This document shows positions 10,572 to 23,937 of a stretch of DNA of 64,000 nucleotides, in pieces. Location of the stretch: assembly GCA_039881045.1 (NCBI GenBank), contig JAYWVB010000046.1, forward strand, positions 186,001 to 250,000. The letters are read 5' to 3'. The notes under the pieces were generated by a model. It saw only the letters and a list, made by a program, of their open reading frames with translations, did no database searches and was not told the DNA's origin. Numbering within the stretch: position 1 is the stretch's first letter; each line of letters starts with the position of its first letter. The stretch comes from Chaetomium olivaceum. Taxonomy: Eukaryota > Ascomycota > Sordariomycetes > Sordariales > Chaetomiaceae. The translations under genes were made by a program, and so were the position numbers.

Positions 10572-13500
10572 GGAGGAAGACCCCTAGTGGAACCATCGAC
10601 AACGGGTACGATGGGTCATTAACTCATCTAGCTTCCGGTCCCCCACCTCTGAAGCACATGATTGTGCCTGCTTCATCCAAGATATTCCCAACTGCTGTCG
10701 TTCATCGAGCGCCTAACCAGCCCGTCGGTATGCTGCAACAACCTCCAGCGGGCCCTTGGGGATATTCGGCACCTATCCCCACAGCCAACTTTGAGCATGG
10801 GATAGGAACCATGAACGGTCTTTCCGGAACACCGAGCGGGTGGGGGTTGAAAGCGCCGAACGCAGCATTGGATCCAGGCATGGGAGACCACCTCAACTTT
10901 CTCCAGCCCATTCCCCAGCACAACCAACACGGCACACCCAACTTGCAGCAACAGCCCTTTGGGCCGGGGTATCAACAGTCATTGTCGCAAACTGTCTACA
11001 GCCCCGGAAGCTTCCAGCAGCCTGCCGTATGGAGGGATGGGAACTTTGGCTACCAGACAATGATTCCACTTGCAAATAACTACACACCTCAAAATTCGGT
11101 TGACAGCGCATTCATGGGGCCTCAATCCACAATACACCACGGCCTGCTTAATGCCCCGGGGCTAGGGCAGGCGAATCATTTTGGTCTGCCCCTGCCGAGC
11201 CACCCTCTCGATGATGGATTTGCTCGCTATGGCGGCAACCACATGGCACACTATGCTGCCAACGCTGGACGGAATTCCATGCCGATGATGTCTGGTGGAG
11301 GGCACTTTGTCAAAGGTGTCAGTGCCGGAGAACCAGGGTCACCAACCCGGTTCAAGGAAAGGGCACTCCAAAGTGCGCACAAGGCGTATAATGATCTGCT
11401 GCTCCATCTGACCCACGCTAAAAAGGCGCACCATGGACGCAACGGCTCCATCTCCAGGCCATCTTCGAAAATCATGGTATACCCGAAGCCTTCTACGAGC
11501 AGCAGCAGCAGTAGCAGCGGAAACAAGTCGCGGCCGTCATCCGTCTTTGCGGACTCAGCGGGAGGTTACATGCAGCAAATGGTCCAAAAGGAGGTGGCTG
11601 CACGGATGTTTAGCCATAACAACCATCACCAGCGCGGATATGTCGAGATGGGATCACCCGTCCTTAATGCCAGAGCTTCGCTCGACATGCTATCTACACT
11701 TTGTGAGCAAAGCGGCTGGAAGTGGGTCGAGGGGATGTTGCTGGGAGGCTGTCTTCACTATGGTCTGGAGCGCTATGAGGAGGCCCTGGAGTGGTTCAAG
11801 CGGATTGTGAACCTGGACCCAAGGTAGTTACGCGTTCCCCATTGCATGATGATGTGTACAGTATACTAATTCCTTTGCCAGCCACGTGGAAGCGATCTCT
11901 AACATAGCCGCGACCCTATATTGCTTGAACAGGCACGAGGAGGCAGAGCAGCACTGGGTGAAGGCTATCAAGCTGCGTCCAAGCTATCTGGAAGCAGTTG
12001 AACATCTCGTCAGTCTACTATGCTCCTTGCACAGGAACGGGGCGGCGGTGAACGCCATCGAGTTCATCCAACGGTCTTTGAGAATGCCAGGCCCAGACCT
12101 TCCTCGGGACCAAGCCAGCGAGACTGCCAGTGAAGCTGATCTCGCTTCGCCAATGACACTCGCCGAGTCAACCCCCGATTCATATGTGCTAGACGCCGAC
12201 GGCGTCGACAGTCCGGAGCAACGATTTGCTTCCATGACTGAGGACCGCAAGTCACCCGGTTTCGGTTCCAGTGGTTACCGCATTCCGGGCAGCGAGAACG
12301 GCCGCATGGTTCTCCTTATCCATGCCAAGGGGAACATGCTATACTCGTTGAAGGATATCGATCGTGCGTCCGAGGCCTTTGAAGAGGTGGTAATGATCAG
12401 TGCTGGGAAACAGGTTCAGGGAGTCAAGCCGCTCATCAGGAGGATACAAACGGTCCTTGCACCCCGTGATCCTCGGCCAGGACATCGTCAGGGGGATAAC
12501 CTTTCCGCGCCCCTGCTGCTCCCTCCGGATAAAGCGAAACTCACGGCCCAGTACGTCTTCGCTCCCACCGGCGGCCAGTTACCCGGACTTCAGCATATGC
12601 CCGAAGGTGCTCACAAAAGATCTGTGGTGGCAACTACAAGTAACTCGCTTCTGTCTCTGGCTAAGATTTACCAAGACGCGATGTCGAATGGCGGCCAAGC
12701 TTCTGGCCTGATCCGCCAGCCTGCAGGTGTCGGAGACATCCTGTCTCTTTACTACCTATCTTTGTCACTGCAGGAAAGCCCATCGACCGCCAACAACGTG
12801 GGGATTCTTCTCGCCGGTGTCCAGCAAACCGCACCGATACAATATATCTCGGTGTCCGATATGGGTCTTGCTGCCAGCGTTCCCGGTATCGTCCCCGGTA
12901 GCGGCTTGTCGCTCGCACTCGCCTATTACCAGTACGGTCTCACGTTGGATCCGAAGCATGTCCATCTTCACACAAATCTAGGCAGCCTGCTTAAGGACAT
13001 TGGTCAGCTAGACATGGCTATCTCGATGTACGAGCAGGCTGTGGCGTGTGACGGGTCGTTCGACATCGCCCTAACTAATCTTGCGAACGCGGTCAAGGAC
13101 AGGGGTCGGGTCAACGATGCTATCAGATATTACCAGCGGGCTGTGACCGCGAACCCGGACTTTGCCGAGGCTGTCTGCGGCCTGTCCACTGCGCTCAACT
13201 CGGTGTGCGATTGGAGAGGGCGGGGTGGCGTCCTGCTTGCCAATGGCAAGTATGACCGATGGCATGTGGACGATAAGGGCATGCTCCAGGACGCCAAGGG
13301 CCAAGGGCAGGGGAGCGGCTTGATGAAGCGCGTTGTTGAGATGGTCGGTCGCCAACTAAAAGAGTCCTCGACATGGGGTTGTGGGGTTTTGCACGAGCGG
13401 TCGATCCTTCAGCTGGCAACCGAACTGAGAGATGCCGGAGCCGGTATCACAGACGCGTTCCTCGACTTGGAGACCGAACTCCAGAAATGGGCTGGGAAAC

Positions 13501-15213
13501 CGGGTGAGGGTTACCGGATCCTTCGCCTCATCGAACGGTCCACAGTCGCCGCCATGCGTTCATGGTACCAAGATAAGCACATCAACGGCACCCCCTCACC
13601 CACCGGGTATCGCCGCCCAAAGCCTCCGGCAAGCCTTTCGGTTCCGTCAGCTCCGACAGTCCTCCCATTCCACACATTCACGTGTCCATTGCCAGCGAAG
13701 GATGTCCGAACGATCTCGCAAAGGAACGCCCTGAGAATATCGTTCTCGACCCTCAGGTCGCCTTGGATCCCGTCTGTCGTTTACGAACCACCGGATCCGC
13801 CTAGCCCACATCTGAACGTGGGATACGTTTCTTCAGACTTCAATAACCATCCCTTGGCGCATTTGTAAGTCCTCAAATGATCCGTTGATTACTAGTTACC
13901 TAACCCCGCCCCTAGGATGCAATCTGTCTTTGGCATGCACAATCCGAAACGTGTGAAAGCGTTTTGCTATGCTACGACGGCAAGTGATAGGTCCATTCAC
14001 CGTCAGCAAATCGAGCGAGAAGCGCCGGTTTTCCGCGATGTCAGTGCCTTTTCCCCAGACAAGCTGGTTCAACAGATCGTCCAGGACAAGATCCACATAT
14101 TGGTCAACCTCAATGGCTACACACGCGGTGCCCGCAACGAGGTTTTTGCCGCCCGTCCCGCCCCGATTCAGATGTCGTTTATGGGTTTCGCGGGCACATT
14201 GGGCGCCGAGTGGTGCGACTATCTCTTGGCTGATGCGACCGCAATCCCGCCGTCAACGCTTCGCCCGCACCGGAACAATCTGACGTTGGAGGACGTCTTC
14301 CGCGACGAGAAAGATGCCGATGCTGAGGACTGGATCTACTCGGAGAACATCATCTTCTGCCGCGACACATTCTTCTGCTGCGACCACGCACAGTCTGCTG
14401 ACGGGTACAACGAGCGGGACGTGACGTGGGAACAGGATCAGCAAAGGCGGTGGAAAATGCGCAAGGAGCTATTCCCGAGCCTCCCGGACGACGCCATCCT
14501 CCTGGGGAACTTCAACCAGCTCTACAAGGTATGCTCATCCCACTATATCACCTCACACTATCCTCACTAACCACATCCAGATCGACCCGACAACCTTCCG
14601 CTCCTGGTTGCGCATCCTCGCAGCCGCGCCGAAGGCCTATCTTTGGCTGCTCCGTTTCCCAGAACTCGGCGAGACCCACCTCCGCCGCACAGCGCGCGAA
14701 TGGAGCGGCGAGGGCGTCGCCAGCCGCATCATTTTCACCGATGTCGCGCCCAAACTGCAGCACATCTCGCGAGCACGCGTTTGCGACTTGTTCCTCGACA
14801 CCCCCGAGTGCAACGCCCACACCACCGCGGCCGACATCCTCTGGTCCAACACGCCGCTTTTGACGCTGCCACGCTACGAGTACAAGATGTGCTCGCGCAT
14901 GGCCGCGTCGATTCTCAAGGGGGCGTTGCCGAAGGGGCCGGAAGGCGAGCGTGCAGCCCAGGAGTTGATCGCCCGGGACGAGGCCGAGTACGAGGAGTTC
15001 GCGGTGCAACTCGTCAACGGGCTGGCGTATCGGTCACGCGGGGAATACAGGGAGGGCGTCGGACGGCTGTCCGATCTGAGGAAGCTCTTATTCGAGAGCA
15101 AGTGGACCTGTGCGCTGTTCGACACACGGCGGTGGGTCAGAGACTTGGAGGAGGCCTATGACATTGCTTGGGGCAGGTGGGAAAGGGGAGAGGGGGGGGA
15201 TATATACCTTTGA
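10301..15213 (+). CDS. O-GlcNAc transferase, TPR-GT41 family (4 exons)
   Basis: This is a UDP-GlcNAc:protein O-GlcNAc transferase-like enzyme of glycosyltransferase family 41 (OGT/SPINDLY), predicted to be nucleocytoplasmic. Exons 10301-11823, 11882-13864, 13916-14528 and 14581-15213 join cleanly into 1583 aa. Residues 1-430 are His/Gln/Pro-rich and disordered. TPR-like helices appear near 465-560, 690-725 and 860-960 (for example YYQYGLTLDPKHVHLHTNLG). The catalytic half begins at LNVGYVSSDFNNHPLAHLMQ. His ~1164 matches the proposed catalytic-base histidine of human OGT, and Lys 1373 in NFNQLYKIDP matches its UDP-contacting lysine. DTPECNAHTTAADILW carries the conserved HTT nucleotide-binding motif. 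The N-terminus and the 130-residue insert between TPR blocks are longer than in animal OGT. Assignment to OGT rather than the fucosyltransferase SPINDLY rests on overall likeness only. Confidence 0.93.
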
Positions 15214-15946
15214 GCCATGCTGTGATGATGGCTTTTGGCTTTGGCTTTGGCGCGCTGGCTTTTGCCTTTCGGCTTCGGCTCGGGCTTTGATGATCATCAT
15301 GGGTTGTGATGGTGTGCAATGAAGAAAAGGGAAAGCGGTCGGTGGAAAGACTTGGGTTCAGGGATCCATTGGGCTGGCATGCCCGGGCGATGGATGGACG
15401 GGGTTACTTTAGACCTGGTTTGCTGGTTGCTTTCTCGGTGGTTTTTCTTCTGTTGTTGATGTTGATGTTATGCCACGGCTCCTTTCTCTGAGAAAGATCT
15501 GCTTGCGGGCGGGAAGTCCGATTTCAAGCGCGAGCTTGTGGTCTGGGCCATGCTTTATCCCCCCTCTTAGCTTATTTTGCTCCCCCGGCTTTGTTCTTTG
15601 GCCGATGATTCTGCTTTGAGTTGAGTCTGATATGCCTGGTGTTGATGTTGGTATTTATGTCGGTATTCATGTTCGGTGTTGGCGTTGATATCTGCTGTTG
15701 ATATGGGTCCTCTAACGGAGGAGAAGGAAAGGCGTACATTGTAGTGCATGCATATGGACCGCCCCGGATGGGCGGAGGGTATGCTGGGTTTATGTATAGC
15801 GCGACGACTATCTATCATAGCATGGGTCAGCGAGTGTGTTTAGGTTTTGTTCCCCTGGCCGCTGTGTTTATTGGGCGGCTTAGGGTAGAACGGTTGCTTG
15901 ACGGGCCTTGGTTTTGACTCTACGGAGTGAAGGGCTGGGGTAAGCT

Positions 15947-15966
15947 GGGATGGGATGGGATGGGAT
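15947..15966. repeat. 5-bp tandem repeat (gggat x4)
   Basis: Four copies of gggat lie head to tail. The same unit recurs at about 31890-31926 and in single copies elsewhere in the gene-poor DNA, so it is probably ordinary microsatellite drift. Confidence 0.7.
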
Positions 15967-17406
15967 ATGGTGGGATCATAGATACCGATTTGGCTTGTTG
16001 ATGCTACATACTCGCTTCTCTTCCCGTGCCCAGGTCTCTTTCATATCCTCTGGGGAGGCGAGTGACAGTCTCAGTGGTTGAGTGATGTGTATAAGGAAGA
16101 AGTTCTGATGAGGTCTAGACCGTTTGGCTTACCTAGGGGGTTGTTTTTATGGATGGGTTGATGGTGTGTTTCATGTAAGGTTAGGGCGGATCAGAGGCGG
16201 AAGCCCAACGGTTTGCTGGCATGTTGTTTCCCTCTCGATGAGATGGCGATGGACATATGGTTGAGGGTTGTTGGCGAGGGAATGGGAAGAGGCATATGTA
16301 TGAATCATGGTGGTCCCGTCACGAAGGCGAACAAACAGTCAAGAGGGCTGCTTATATGTGTCGAAAAGTCCTCGATATACAACAAGTATGATCCAGTCTT
16401 GTATCCCGGTGTCTTCACCAGCCTGTGCCGACGCTTTGCATAGCTGGATTTTAACCATGCGAGCCTGTCTGTCTGTCTTGTGCTTTTGGATACCAGTGAT
16501 TGATAGTCTTGGAAGAGAACAAATAATAGCAAGATGTTGGCCTAAACCAAGGCGCTCTACTTGTTTGTAGTCACATATCACGATGTCTGCATAGCAATAC
16601 ATTTGACTCACTCTCAGGTGAGTATTAATTCTTGCCGTGGAGTTTAACTCTCCCACAATACCTTCCGAGTAACAATTTACTGTTTAGCGGCTGTCTAATC
16701 CCAGGAAGAGTGCATAGCAACGCACGTCAACCGATCTTTCCCATCAGGCGGCTCTCATTCCATCTACAGTGTTTCGATACGACAGGATAGCTGTCATTTA
16801 ACATTATATCTCTTCTCACATAACCAAGTCTCTGTTTACGTTTGGTTATATCTGCTATTTATAATGTAATTCTAACCAGTTGTCTCTCCCAGGACTCGAC
16901 AACAGTGATACAATACGGAGTCCATTGCAACCTCATAGCTCCCCTTGAAATGCCACCCACGGTTCACTGCATTCGGCATGCGTGTCTCACCCAGTGTCAT
17001 TCCGACCGATGCTCCTACCTCGCCACTAAGACCAAACAGTCAACGCATGAACAGAACCCCGATTCTGCTCACATGGCCCATGCCTCACAAGCTATCGATG
17101 GCATATACCGATGACCAGGACGGGAACAACATGTGACTACTGGCAAGCCCCAACCCAATATCTCGATATCTCGATATTTCATCACATCCGCACCCTCCGG
17201 AGCCCATCTCCGAGGACCACCGGGCCGAGAACCAAGTCAAGTGGCTGTCCTGAGCAATACCTCAACAGCAAGCCACAGGCCATCCAAAATCGGGTAGGCA
17301 AGACAGTGAGAGAAAGTCCAAAGAGACGAAAACAGCAAATACCCTGCCCCCTCCCAGCCCAACCCAGCCGATCCCAAGCCACCTCACACCGAACTGCCCC
17401 TACCCG

Positions 17407-17484
17407 CCCGCCCATCTCCCATCCGCCCATCTCCCATCCGCCCATCTCCCATCCGCCCATCAGCCCATCAGCCCATCAGCCCAT
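17407..17484. repeat. 15-bp minisatellite (cgcccatctcccatc x3) plus catcagcc units
   Basis: Three exact copies of a 15-bp unit are followed by about four copies of the 8-bp unit catcagcc. The complementary strand gives an open frame of MGGWE repeats that is a by-product of the repeat, not a gene. Confidence 0.85.
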
Positions 17485-17978
17485 GTTCGACCCGAGGACC
17501 TGTCCCCGGGCCGAGACAATCGACAATAGACAATAGCCACCACCACCAACAACAACAACATTCCGCGCCCCCCCCTTGCCCACCTCCCGGCTCCCCCTGG
17601 CCACCGACATCCCAAAGCGTCCAACCGCCCTGCACGCTCCCGCTCGGGCAAAAGCCGAAAAAGCCAATAACTATAGTTTTTTTTTACGGTCGGGGCCGCC
17701 AGCCACCCAGATCGGCATCGGGCGTCCCCCAAACTGGAAAAACAGACACACAGACACACACCATGCCATGCCACATCACATACATACATGAATCGTCGTC
17801 ACATCACCCACATCACCCACTCACTCACTCGCGCATGGGGCTCATGGGGCGGATGGGGCGGATGGGGTGCGCATGGCGCCATGGCGCAGAAACCGCATCA
17901 AAAACACATCCATCGCACGCATGGGGAGGAGGAGCGAACGAGTTACCTGGTGTAAATAAACCCCCCGGTCCGATCGAT

Positions 17979-18004
17979 CATGCCATGCCATGCCATGCCA
18001 TGCC
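17979..18004. repeat. 5-bp tandem repeat (catgc x5)
   Basis: Five copies of catgc/atgcc lie head to tail in non-coding DNA just upstream of a second pentanucleotide repeat. Confidence 0.8.
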
Positions 18005-18061
18005 CGATGGCGGCGACCGGTGTGCTTGCTTCACTTGATGATGGACCCTGCCCTGCTCTGA

Positions 18062-18091
18062 TCTGGTCTGGTCTGGTCTGGTCTGGTCTGC
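18062..18091. repeat. 5-bp tandem repeat (tctgg x6)
   Basis: Six copies of tctgg, the last with one mismatch, about 60 bases from the catgc repeat. Both sit in the gene-poor region. Confidence 0.85.
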
Positions 18092-21000
18092 CGGGCACAG
18101 ATGCCATCACATTTCGGTACCATGTAACTGACTAGCTAATACTTGCGTGAACGAGAGGTTTGTTTGTTGGTGTGTTGTCCGTGTGTAAGCTAGCTCGCTG
18201 CCAGCCAGCCCCGAGTCGCCCGAGTCACCACCCCCTTCCCGGCACGGGACGGCACGTTGCATGCATAACAATACAATAACTACTAGCAACACAAACAAAT
18301 AAATAACCAAGATAGTTAGTTAAGTTAATAATTATGTAAACACAATTTACAATGATACACAAGGTACATCCATAGCTCGTGTACACTCGTGGACCTCGCA
18401 CTGACATACATACAAAATTAGCCCGCAGCCGGTACTCCATCTCGCCGACCGACAACCAGACCGCCCATGCGCGCGGGTAGAGATGAATGATGACGATGGG
18501 GAAATCTAGTGTACGCTACAGTATGTAGTATTCGTAAAAAATACCCTAAAAGGCAGGTGCTCAGCCCGCCGCCATGAATGAAATAAATGAATGAATGAAT
18601 GGAAAAAAAGAGACAGACAGCAAAAAAAAAAAAAAACCTTGTTAACGACCCCGGGATCCGATCTGCAACATTCATCATCGCATCCATCCCCCCGGCCCCG
18701 CCCCATGCCCGGTCCCGCCAATCCGACATCGCGCGCGCCCACCGGTGGCCGTCGTTTCAGGGGACCGGCTGGCGCGCTGGTAGGCCCGATACGCGAAAAG
18801 CCGTTTTGGGGCCCAGATCGCCGGGTCGGGGGTCCAGGGTGTCCAGCAAAGCGCGTGGGTAATGGATTTTGGGGAGGGGCTGCGGTGTGATTGGTTGCAA
18901 GCTGGGGGGAGGGGGTTGTTCCGATCTGGGAGAGCCTGTCAAAATAACTAACTTACTCATCACGCTCACATCCGCTTGCCCCCGTTTTCGTATGTCTGCG
19001 CGCGGTCCAGAAATTGCAGCCTTAGGTTGTTTGCTTTCGCTGCGTGCTGGGCCTGTGGTGCCCGCTGGTGCGCGACCCTCATCACGGACAGGAAAAGTGT
19101 TCGTGCTTGGGAATCGCAAGGCCATCTTCATTTCATTTTTTTCGTCTCTTTTCCCGCTCCCCCGAGTCAGACGCCCGGTGAACGAACGACCATGGAGCAA
19201 GGGGGGTGGGTTCGTTGACACGGCACTTGCCGGAGAACTGGGATCTGTGTGTTTTGCCTATATGTCTGTTTATTGCCGGGGGGTATCGGAGTGCACTGCG
19301 GTCATCTCCTCGTCCACGTGAGCGGCGGTATTCCTAGACATACCAGAGACTAAGGTAGTCGTCCATCGTTAACTAGTGTATGTCGATGAGTAATCGCCCA
19401 AGAATGATGCTGTCTGTAAACAGAGGACTGCGCCGTGGCATCGAGTGAAGTTGTTTAAACAGCAAAGAAGACGAATGAACTCTCCTCTGGTGGTGGTCCC
19501 CACCGCAGCTGGCTCAGCCGTGAACGGGTGGAAACCCCCAACGCCATCTTGGCCGAACTCCGAAAGATGGCGGGACTCCACCTCGCCGAGTTCGTCCCTC
19601 CCCTGACTTGAGCGGGTGAGAGTTCCCTTGCGGCCCTCTCTGTTGGGCGAACGGCTTCCCGTTCCAACGAGAAACGCAAAGCACGACGATCGCACTGCAC
19701 AACAGTCACAAGTCACTCACCCCCTCAAACCCGATCGCGCGGTTTGCGCGGGTGATTGGCACAAGCCACACCGCGTGTGATTCTGGCACCGTCTCCCCCC
19801 AACCGATCGGCCCTTCTCGCCACGGGCGCCGAGGAGATCCTGTGTAATAGTCGATCGGCATCCCCGGCCGGTTGTTGGCGTTTGCCGTTGACTACTGTGT
19901 AGTTAGTTAGTTCGCCCTCTTCTGACAGGAACACCTTCGTTGGACTCCCAAAAGGAGACAGGTATGTGCCGAATGGAGCTGGTGGTGGCTGGTGCGCGCG
20001 CTCAAACCCCCGCCAGACAGCCGAGGAGAAACAGAGCAGCGCCCCACAGACAGGGATCGCGCCAAGTAAGACTCTCCCCCGTTTTTGCACTCGTTCATCG
20101 GCAAAGGTGGTTGTTGTGATGATGTTTTTTCAGTTGCGAGCTTGTCCCTGCGGCGCTGAAAAGGGGGCTGGCCCGGATGAGTGGCCTCGCTCAGCGCCGA
20201 AACTTCTCCCGCTCGCCGCCCACCCCCCGCCTCCCCATTTGGGAGTGTGTGGTGGATCCAGACGAAAGAGAACAGGGGGTCAGATATCGGCCCAACGGTC
20301 TCCCGTGCGTCTGCTGTCTGGCTCCGGCCCGGGACGCTATCGGCGCGCTATTGAAGAAAAACGGCGTTCGGAGGTGGGGAAACGGGCCACCGTTGGTGTT
20401 CAGTTGCGCACATGGCGACGGGGATTTTTTTTCAATGTCGGCGAGACATCCAACAGAACGGCGCTGCCTAGCGTCACCGACGACTCAGTCCTGCTCGTAT
20501 TTGGACCAATAGCTGGCCCTGGTTGATAACGGTTTCGTTGTGGATACTGGTGTACTCAAGTGTTGGAGTTATAAAACATGATGAGCCGTTGGCTTGATGT
20601 TTTGTTTCATCGTGCAAGGGACAAAACCTCGGGGGATTTCTTGCGACTGACTGTCGCAAAGCTGATCGGCAGGGTTCAGCGGCCGTGTCACCAATTTTGT
20701 TGCGCTGCCGGATTCATGATCCTTCTGGTGTAACGACAAGCTTGTGTCGGGACAACTTTCTGGTAAGCACACAGGGATCTCAACGCCCAGTGTGCCAGGG
20801 AACTTGGGCCCCAGTCGAGACCCGTGGGCCCGACAAAGCCCACCAGGAAGATGGAGACATGCCCCCGGTTGTGCCATTTGCTCGATCCGGAGATACCAGC
20901 ACATTCCTTGGATGATATCTTCACGCCAGTTCATTGCATCGGGGGGAAGGGTTGGGGTGCGGGAAGCAAAGCACTCACACGAGTCGACCGGAAGTTGCCG

Positions 21001-22394
21001 CGAGCTGAGCGAATCCTGGAGGAGGTGAAATGCCATGCACACAGTCCCATCGCGGGATGATCTTCCCACTGCAATTTTGACACGGCTGCGTCCTTGCAGC
21101 ATTTTCTGGATCCGGCTTAGAGGCCGTGTGGGTATCCGGTGAGCCGTGGACGTATCCGGATCGATCTCTGTCAACAAAAAGACCCACGATTGTGGAATCC
21201 TCGCGCAGATCCTTCTTCAAGAACAGATTGGCGCCGACTTCTGGTTCCGTGACGGGCGGTCCCATTCCGTCATGCTTCTCCGCTCTTCTGCGGATGGGTT
21301 TGTTTCACCCCGGGAATCGGTCTCCGTGATCTCGACGATGCAGGTTTTTGCTTCATCGCCTGCAAACCATGCGGGGCCTGCAGTGAAATCGAAGTAGATC
21401 TCGGGGGCGCTGCCATGGCTTCTTTGGGCCTTGTGTTTTGGGGCGTTTGAAGGCGCTCGGGGAAACGAAACTCAAAACAATCTTCCGTGGTTCCCTGCTC
21501 CGCCGAGAGTTCTTTTACATAGACGCACAGTAAATACGTATTCGAACGGTGAGGATGGTGGGTTTTTGCGCTCTGCAGGAAACCGGGACGGCCTTGTGCG
21601 CCATGGCGTCTCCCCGGCGCGAAGCAAACTTCATCGAGGCGTCGGTCACGATATCTCCGCCCAGTGGATGACGGTTCCCCGCAAACACTCACACTCTGGC
21701 AGCTTTTTTTTATTTTGCTCTGCCGGGGTGTGACAACAGAGTGTGCTCTGTCGCAATCGCGGGATCTGCAACTTGGGTTGCACAGACGGTATAAAGTATT
21801 CGAACCCGTGCGTTGCGAGGTCGCCGACCTGGTAGTTCCCGAGGTTGCATTGGTAAAGGAAATACCACCCCGCGTTGCTTCCGCGGGGAGGCCTAGGCGG
21901 TTTCGTTCCAAAAAACGGCAGCGTTTGGGACCAAGAGGCGGACAGTGCGGGCGTCACTGGCACGGATCCCCTCTGTTCCGGGATTTTGAAAGGGAGGGCA
22001 AGGCGGTTTCGGTGGAGCAGCGCTAGTGTACACTGGCAGTGTGGCAGTCTGACCAGGGCCGTTGAGATCACCCACGGCGGGCGGGCCCCATTCTCTCCCC
22101 TCTCTCCCCTGCCTGGCCTGCTGCCCCCGTCCCAAATGCCGGGATATCGCTGCGTCAGGGCTGCGGATCGTGGGCGGGACTGGCAAGTTCCAGCCATTCA
22201 CGTCGCTCGATGTCATGTCGAGGCGCGGGTGATCTCGTTCCCTGGAACCGCTTTTCAGCTCGCCCCAGCTGTCTGGGAAGGGGGGAGCGGGAGTTTGAGC
22301 GTTCGCAGAGGGAATTTCTCTTACATACACTACATAGACGGGGCAGCCGGCGAAGGGGTACATAGATACCGGCGATCATCTTGTTGGGCGGCGC

Positions 22395-22427
22395 CGAAAC
22401 GGAAACACGGAAACACGGAAACACGGG
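22395..22427. repeat. 8-bp tandem repeat (ggaaacac x3-4)
   Basis: About four head-to-tail copies of ggaaacac, the first one truncated, in non-coding DNA upstream of an AT-rich patch. Confidence 0.8.
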
Positions 22428-23937
22428 CGTGATCCGCCAACTCGGCTCTGACGTGGTGTTACGGGAAGATTACCATGGTGTAACGAAGAGGGATAGACAA
22501 GCAGCAGGGCTGTTGAAGCGGTAGCGATCCTCTTCTGCAAGGCATCTATCTGATCGTCTCGATGGGTGGTTGGGAGCGCTTGCTTTTTGGCTATTCAGCT
22601 CGTGTGACCCGGGTCCGATGTCATCGAGTGTGTGCTGATCGTGGGTAGCATTCCGTACATTGGTTCGATCAAGGCCGTTGCCTTTTGAGGCGTGGTGGGT
22701 TGTGAGAGGTATGTACCCGTACGATGGAATTAAGGCGGTTAGTTACGGTGTGGAAAGTAGTGAAACACTGCAATTCTTGACACAGTAAAACTAAGAATCG
22801 ACATTGCAAGCCACTGCTGCCATATCAAAAAAATAAAATAAATATTTGTTTACCACAACCATTGCTGTGTGTTTTTTGATGATGGTATTCGTAGGATTTC
22901 CAGATCCAGTTGTATGTACCTTGGTCTCCAGGGTCTAGACCCCAATTAAAATCGAAGCCCTGATGCATCGAGGTTGGCATCCATCCCATTGCTCGTTCCA
23001 AAGAGACAAGACCATCTGTTGAACTCGGGATCGATCCCGGTTGAGACGGGACGCGGCAAACTCGGTCGGTCCTTTCCCAGTTTCATGCACAATGAGTGCC
23101 ACCTTCCAGTTTTGCTGCCTGAAGCGAACGAGCGTACGAGCGAACGAATATTTTTGCTGCTTTCGCTTCCAATCCAGGTTCAACCAGCCGAATAGCGGAA
23201 CAGCGAAACAGCGAAACAGCCGTCACAGCGAAACTTGTTGAAGGGGGGATGAAGGGGGGACTTGCTTTTTTTTTGAAACCGCCTTGAACGATGCAATCGT
23301 CACCGTCTTCTGCCGCCCAACTAAACGCATCAGGACAACTGGCACTCCACAGACAGCTGAGCGAAGTTACATGGTGCTCATTCACGGCCTGCAATGTAAT
23401 CTGTAATCTCGTTCTTGCATCAGAAATGCGCGGTTGTCGACCGCTGGTTATTAGGTATTCTTCTTGACTGGGCACTACCTTAGCCATTGAGTCCCAATTA
23501 TTATTGTACAAGACATGTCCACTTTCGTACCCTTTTTTTCCGTGACATTGCCGCCTGCCCATCCACATACCCCCATGATATATGACAAAGGGAAAGGTTA
23601 TCCAAGATAGACAAGCATGTGTTTTGGTGGTAAGGACGGGCGAGTGATGGCTTCGGATGTACCAAAACCAGATAGAAAAATAGAAAAAGAAACAGAAACT
23701 GGGTATCCTAAAACGAAGCAATAAACCGACCCGACAAATGCCCTTGTCTTTCCACTTCCCTGTGAGAGAGGTATCCGCCGTTCCGAGGTGACAAACCGCC
23801 CCTTCCCCGAAAAAAAACAAGCCCCAAAAGAGAAAAAAGGGAAACCAACCCAAGGCCAATGCCAACCGTGTACGCCATCTAGAGCCCGAAGAGAGAGATA
23901 GAGAGAAAGGGATGTGTGTTAGATCCCCCCCACCCCT

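Larger units (their letters stand above)
15214..23937. other. 8.7 kb gene-poor region
   Basis: No frame in this stretch has a recognisable domain, a coherent splice structure or good coding character. It holds many short tandem repeats (listed separately), G/C-rich patches and a small AT-rich patch near 22750-22880. The rightmost 1-2 kb probably includes the 3' untranslated region of the - strand Myb gene. Long non-coding RNAs cannot be excluded from sequence alone. Confidence 0.45.

Noticed and set aside
17182..17460. MGGWE-repeat frame on the - strand
   Set aside because: It is created by the 15-bp minisatellite, which leaves all frames open.
20569..22197. Overlapping ~180-213-codon frames on the - strand
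   Set aside because: Composition is random-like with overlapping frames on both strands, and there is no splice-linked or conserved sequence.
22930..23060. tRNA-like T-arm sequence (gatcgatcccggttgagac)
   Set aside because: No matching acceptor, D or anticodon arms can be built around it.
23083..23865. 260-codon open frame on the - strand downstream of the Myb gene
   Set aside because: It has no ATG at the 5' end, is Phe/Trp-rich from poly-A/T runs, and shows no domain. Probably 3' flank of the Myb gene.
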